Assembly (NCBI GenBank): GCA_039720395.1 | Contig: CM077822.1 | Location: 23,023,267-23,087,266, forward strand | Length of the DNA stretch: 64,000 bases | Source: Liquidambar formosana | Lineage: Eukaryota; Streptophyta; Magnoliopsida; Saxifragales; Altingiaceae | Direction of reading: 5' to 3' | Shown here: positions 60,457 through 64,000 of the stretch, piece after piece | Layout: each line of letters opens with the position of its first letter | How positions within the stretch are numbered: the first letter of the stretch is position 1 | Position numbers and translations under genes: made by a program | The notes under the pieces: model-generated | The model's database searches: none | Told to the model about the DNA's origin: nothing | What the model saw: only the letters and a program-made list of their open reading frames with translations

Positions 60457-61333
60457 GGGAGCGGCTATTGCAACCCCCCAAAGTTATTTGTTGCCCCCAC
60501 CTGATTTCCCCACCTCCCTCCCCAATTTATATACCCACCCCTCTCAAAAACTAAAATACCCCTCCTAAATAAACCCTAACCCTTCTCACCCACCCCACTC
60601 CCAGCGAGGAAGGGTGACAGCAACGGCGACGGCGGACGGCGGACGGTGCGAGCACCCCTTCTTCCTCTTCTCTCTTCTTCTCCTCTTCTTTCTTTCTTTC
60701 TTTCTTTTTTTTTTCTTTTTTCCTTTGCTGGTCAGATCAGTGCAAGGGAGTTTTTTTTTTTTTTCAAAACCTTCATTTTTTTCGACAAGGAGGTTCTTCC
60801 CCTTCTTTTTTTTTTTTTTTTTTTTTTTTCCGGCGACGGGAGGGAAGAGAAAGAAAAAGAAAGAAAAAAAAAAGAGGCTGCCGATGGGAGGAAGAGGAGA
60901 AGAAAAGGAAAAGAAAAGGAAAGAAGAAAAAAAAAGATTTCAAAACCTCCATTTTTTCTACCAAGGAGGTTCTTCCCCTTCTTTTTTTTTTTTCCGGCGA
61001 CGGGAAGGAAAAGAAAGAAAAGGAAAGAAAAAAAAGAGGTTACCAACGGGAGGGAAAAGGAGAAGAAAAGGAAAAGAAAAGGAAAGAAGAAAAAAAAATG
61101 AAGATGAGGGTTCCGATGGGAGGCAGGAGAGTGAGGGTTGTCGGTGCGGGAGAGGAGGAAGGAAGAAGAGGAAGAAGAGGGAAGAGGAGGAAGGAAGAAG
61201 AGGGTCGCTGGTGGGGTGGGGTGGGTGAGGGTACTTAAGCCCTTTTTGGTAATTTTGCATAATAATTTTTTTAATTAAAAAATATTGGGGGGGAGGGAAT
61301 TTAGAGTATTGGGGGGTTGCAATAGCCATTCCA
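60457..61333. mobile_element. MULE-like element with purine-rich cargo, 877 bp, 9-bp target-site duplication
   Basis: ATGAAAAAT flanks both sides (60448-60456, 61334-61342). Unit B has the single site (CTATGAAAAATTTT). The ends are GGGAGCGGCTATTGCAACCCC and, reverse-complemented, TGGAATGGCTATTGCAACCCC, the same TATTGC-type end as 4141-4540. The cargo includes a CGGCGGACGGCGG stretch, pyrimidine and purine tracts and a duplicated segment of about 185 bp (from 60763 and from 60946). The frames of up to 204 codons are low-complexity Phe/Lys/Glu runs and not credible proteins. Confidence 0.85.
60763..61100. repeat. Tandem duplication, unit about 185 bp, polypurine/polypyrimidine
   Basis: Both units run AAACCTYCATTTTTTC, AAGGAGGTTCTTCCCCTTC, a T run, CCGGCGACGGGA and a long G/A-only stretch ending ACGGGAGG or similar. 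Confidence 0.8.
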
Positions 61334-62511
61334 ATGAAAAATGTCTTTTTGGGCCTATTGGGTCTATAGGTTCATAGTAAGTCAAAATTCTAACTTTAGT
61401 TCAAATAGCTGGTGGGATGGTGATGATTCCTTCTTTTTTATAAATGATAAACTGTAATTACCTTGTTTAATCTGAGACCCCCTTATGTAAATATGATATG
61501 TGGCTCCAATCGTATGAATTTTTTATTATTTTTATGAGCAAAAATTATTTTGGTACTTTGAACTTTTTCAAAAATCTCTATGTGATATCCAGATTATTTC
61601 TTCTCCCAATTCAATACCTAAACTTTATTGTTGTGCCCAAATATAGTCCTTACCCCAATGGCAGTCCAAATAGTTGATGGACACATCACATGCCTAGTCC
61701 ATATGGGTTATAAAATTTTATATGGGCTTGAAGTCTGTCCAATTGGGCTTCCACGTTATCCAACAAAAAAAAAAAAATCACAGTTATTTTCACTTTTGGC
61801 AAAGGCATATAAGTCATTAACATGTGAATTCGAAAAGCACAAACACCCTATATTATTGCAAGTTTTAGGCATTGTGTAACAGAGATTTGGCAATCCAACC
61901 ATAACGCAACGTGTCAAAGACATACGCATACTTTCAACTATGCGTATGCATGATCTATTAAGCGTACGCATATTTGGAATATGCGTATGCACCATGAGTT
62001 CTTTTCGGTGTTGCTGCTGATCTTAGTTTATTTTAGTTATTTTTAACAATTTTAATTATTTCCTTGTTAATTAATTATTGTTTTAAGTTTATTAGTTTCT
62101 TAATTGGTTTTACTTATTCTAGTAGAATTAGAATTTGTTATTTCATAACTTTAGTTTTCTATATAAAGGATTTTAGCCTTATGGCAAAGGGATCTATTGA
62201 TTTTGAGATCAATAATATCGAGGGAGGGAGAGTTTCTCTTCTTCTTACTTTTGTGTTCTAGTGTGAACATTGATCTTGGTTGCCTATTATTTGGCATTGT
62301 TCCTACAACAATCAATAGATTGGTGGACACTTGTTTGTTTTGGTAAGCTAAGTCTCGACCATGTATTTTCCGCTGCATTAGATCATTACCCCTAGGACAT
62401 GTTCATCACCACTACCATACACAATCCTTCGTAGTCCCTCTGGTGTCTGGCGATTATATGTAACGTACTGAGCTTTGCCAAATGGCAATCACATTGCCAA
62501 AACCTTTTTCC

Positions 62512-62711
62512 TTTTTTTTAAGATGAACGATCTAGAGATATTATAGAAATGAATCAGTGATACAAGTCAGCAAGATAAGAGGCCCGAATAAAATCAGGGA
62601 CTTCCTCAATCCAAACGCACAAATCATCGATGTTCTTTGCATGCCTAGCAAGGCCATGAGCCATTTCATTGCCTTCACGGAAAATGTGACTAAAAGTCAC
62701 CACACCGCTTC
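62512..62711 (-). mobile_element. 5'-truncated LINE, 200 bp, with the RNase H-like C-terminal coding end
   Basis: A 13-bp duplication AAAACCTTTTTCC flanks both sides (62499-62511, 62712-62724). Unit B has one copy of the site. The A-tail appears as T's at the left, so it lies on the minus strand. The minus strand reads HIFREGNEMAHGLARHAKN and later VPDFIRASYLADLY before a TGA, the typical end of plant L1-type ORF2 with an RNase H domain. The frame is open over the whole fragment. Confidence 0.88.
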
Positions 62712-62846
62712 AAAACCTTTTTCCTGAGCACTTTTAACTGGACAAACTATTAGGCCTTCGTTTTCCAACCTTGCATGGCCTAGCTTATTTGTTAGCTTCG
62801 AGATGCGATTGGTCACTGAACTCGGCCAATGGTTATTCTATATAGT

Positions 62847-63937
62847 CAGGGCCGGTCTTGATGTCAGGCTACCCAGGTAGTTGCTTGAGGCCTCTCAAAT
62901 TTTAACAAAAAATTATTAAGGCCCCAAACTTAGTTATTACCCTTGTAATAGATTCCAAAAAAAAAAAAAAAAAAACACATTTATTTTATAATACCTAGAT
63001 TAGTAAAGGCTCCAATCCAAATTTAAGGGCCCTAAATAGTTTCTAACCCAAATCCATAGACAATAGCCTATTGAAAATGATAGACTGAATTGGCTACAGG
63101 GTCACGCCATTACCACTATATAAAGTACTCTAAAACCCCACTTAGTTTACATTTTTTAAGATTTTATGAAAAATATAAAAGGTTTCTACAAAAACTAGTC
63201 GTGTTGTTGACTAGAAAACATCATTGTGAACAATTTTGCAGAATAAAGTCTTTCCAAACTTTATAATTTAAATGGAGTTTTTGGCCATTTTTCATGGACC
63301 ATTTTATAAAAATGAAACAAAGATTGTAAATGCTCAAAAAGTTTACTTAAACGACATATTTTGGAAAACTTTTCTTCTACAAAGTTGTTCACAATGATGT
63401 TTTCTAGTAAATAGCGTGATTAGTTTTCATAGAAATTTTTTATATTTTTCATAAAACTTTAAAATATTTACACAAGGTGGGGGTTAGAGTACTTTATGTG
63501 GTGGCAATAGCCTCCCTCTTAGCTATATTATCCATTGAAAATGATATGGTAAAAAAACTTGATTATGTTAGTTTAATTAGTCATTTTGTAGCTAAAAATG
63601 CGAGAATAATAATGTTTAAAAGATACTTTTGCTACAATTGTTTCACTTCTTTTTGGTATAATAGTTTTATATATTGTTTGTTATTTTTCTTCTTCTTGTA
63701 TATGTGAATTTTGCAAAATTATAAAGGAAAAATATCAAATTTTATTTATTTTTAGTTCTTATAAAGATTTATTTTTTTATGTTAATCTATATAAGCAAAC
63801 TTTAGTAATCATATATGCATGCAAATTTTGGTGCACTAGGGAAAAAAATTTCCGAGGAATAAATTTTGTTGTACGTGTGAATATGTATAAATGGTCCAAT
63901 TTTAAGAATTCGCCCAAAAAACTTAAGACCGGCCTTG
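62847..63937. mobile_element. hAT-type element, 1,091 bp, complete copy, holding a nested MITE
   Basis: The ends are CAGGGCCGGTCTTGATG and, reverse-complemented, CAAGGCCGGTCTTAAG. The flanks are TATATAGT (62839-62846) and TATATGGT (63938-63945). The unit B copy preserves TATATGGT on the left, which explains the single mismatch. No transposase is seen. The right part (63520-63937) has no recognised coding sequence. Confidence 0.85.
63099..63518. mobile_element. MULE-type MITE nested in the hAT element, 420 bp
   Basis: Flanks are TTGGCTACA (63090-63098) and TTAGCTATA (63519-63527), a diverged 9-bp duplication; unit B has TTGGCTATA on the left. The ends are CATAAAGTACTYTAAAACCCC-like and GGGGGTTAGAGTACTTTATG. 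The interior is homologous to that of 4141-4540 (TTTTATGAAAAATATAAAA, TTGACTAGAAAACATCATTG). Confidence 0.82.
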
Positions 63938-64000
63938 TATATGGTGGCACCTTTAGCACTGCGCGCTCATAAATCAATGCTTGAATCACTGTATCTTGGC

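Larger units (their letters stand above)
38609..63343. repeat. Tandem segmental duplication, unit C (copy of 31161-38608, enlarged by insertions)
   Basis: Collinear with unit B in six blocks: 38616-39062, 46937-48326, 55628-56708, 58435-60456, 61334-62511 and 62712-63343. The gaps between the blocks are the insertions described separately. The join at 38609-38615 shares TACTTAA with both parents (31161 and 63344). Confidence 0.9.

Noticed and set aside
60614..61228. 204-codon open frame (+) and overlapping frames of 104-151 codons
   Set aside because: Runs of Phe, Lys, Glu and Arg from purine/pyrimidine tracts inside a MULE-like element. Long frames appear on both strands for the same reason.
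38609..63343. A new multi-gene accessory system in the gene-empty 40 kb
   Set aside because: Every recognisable coding piece belongs to a retroelement (copia gag/integrase/reverse transcriptase, LINE RNase H). The rest is accounted for by duplication and transposon insertions.
1..64000. tRNA, rRNA or snoRNA genes
   Set aside because: No cloverleaf with intact A and B boxes or rRNA signature was found by eye. The only pol III-like motifs belong to the probable SINE.

Overview
The window is nuclear DNA of a flowering plant. Genes are intron-split with GT-AG borders, spacing is AT-rich, poly-A/T and CT/GA/AT microsatellites are dense, and plant transposon classes dominate. The protein matches are plant families, but I cannot name the species. 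No organelle DNA, rRNA, tRNA, CRISPR or bacterial-type operon was found.

Genes lie only in the first 23 kb: (i) the last coding exon of a UBP1/UBP2-type ubiquitin-specific protease (2651-2888, +); (ii) a three-exon gene for an X8/CBM43 domain protein with a predicted GPI tail (11295-16172, +), related to plasmodesmata callose-binding proteins; (iii) a complete seven-exon purple acid phosphatase closest to PAP15 (22886-18349, -), 531 residues with all metal-ligand blocks. The three act in unrelated processes (deubiquitination, cell-wall callose binding, phosphate release) and do not form a functional cluster.

The gene spacing holds short DNA transposons whose ends can be read from target-site duplications (TSDs): hAT elements at 10258-10952 and 17044-17872, a MULE-type MITE at 4141-4540, a 912-bp foldback at 7842-8753, and a probable SINE inside a PAP15 intron.

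From 23364 to the end I see no host gene. This part is a tandem segmental duplication. Unit A (23364-29595) and unit B (29596-34745) are copies of one segment. A second duplication copied 31161-38608 to 38609-63343 (unit C). Because the copies can be compared, insertions in one copy show up as gaps in another. This gives precise ends for: hAT and MULE insertions in A; two MITEs in B; and in C a triple nest of LTR-like sequences (39063-46936), a decayed minus-strand Ty1/copia element (48327-55627), a Helitron (56709-58434), a MULE-like element with purine-rich cargo (60457-61333) and a 5'-truncated LINE (62512-62711). Both duplication junctions lie in or beside MITE-like inverted repeats.

I found no convincing new multi-gene system. 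The most interesting material is the structural record: nested insertions, the duplication history, and two independent tandem arrays whose units fold into hairpins.
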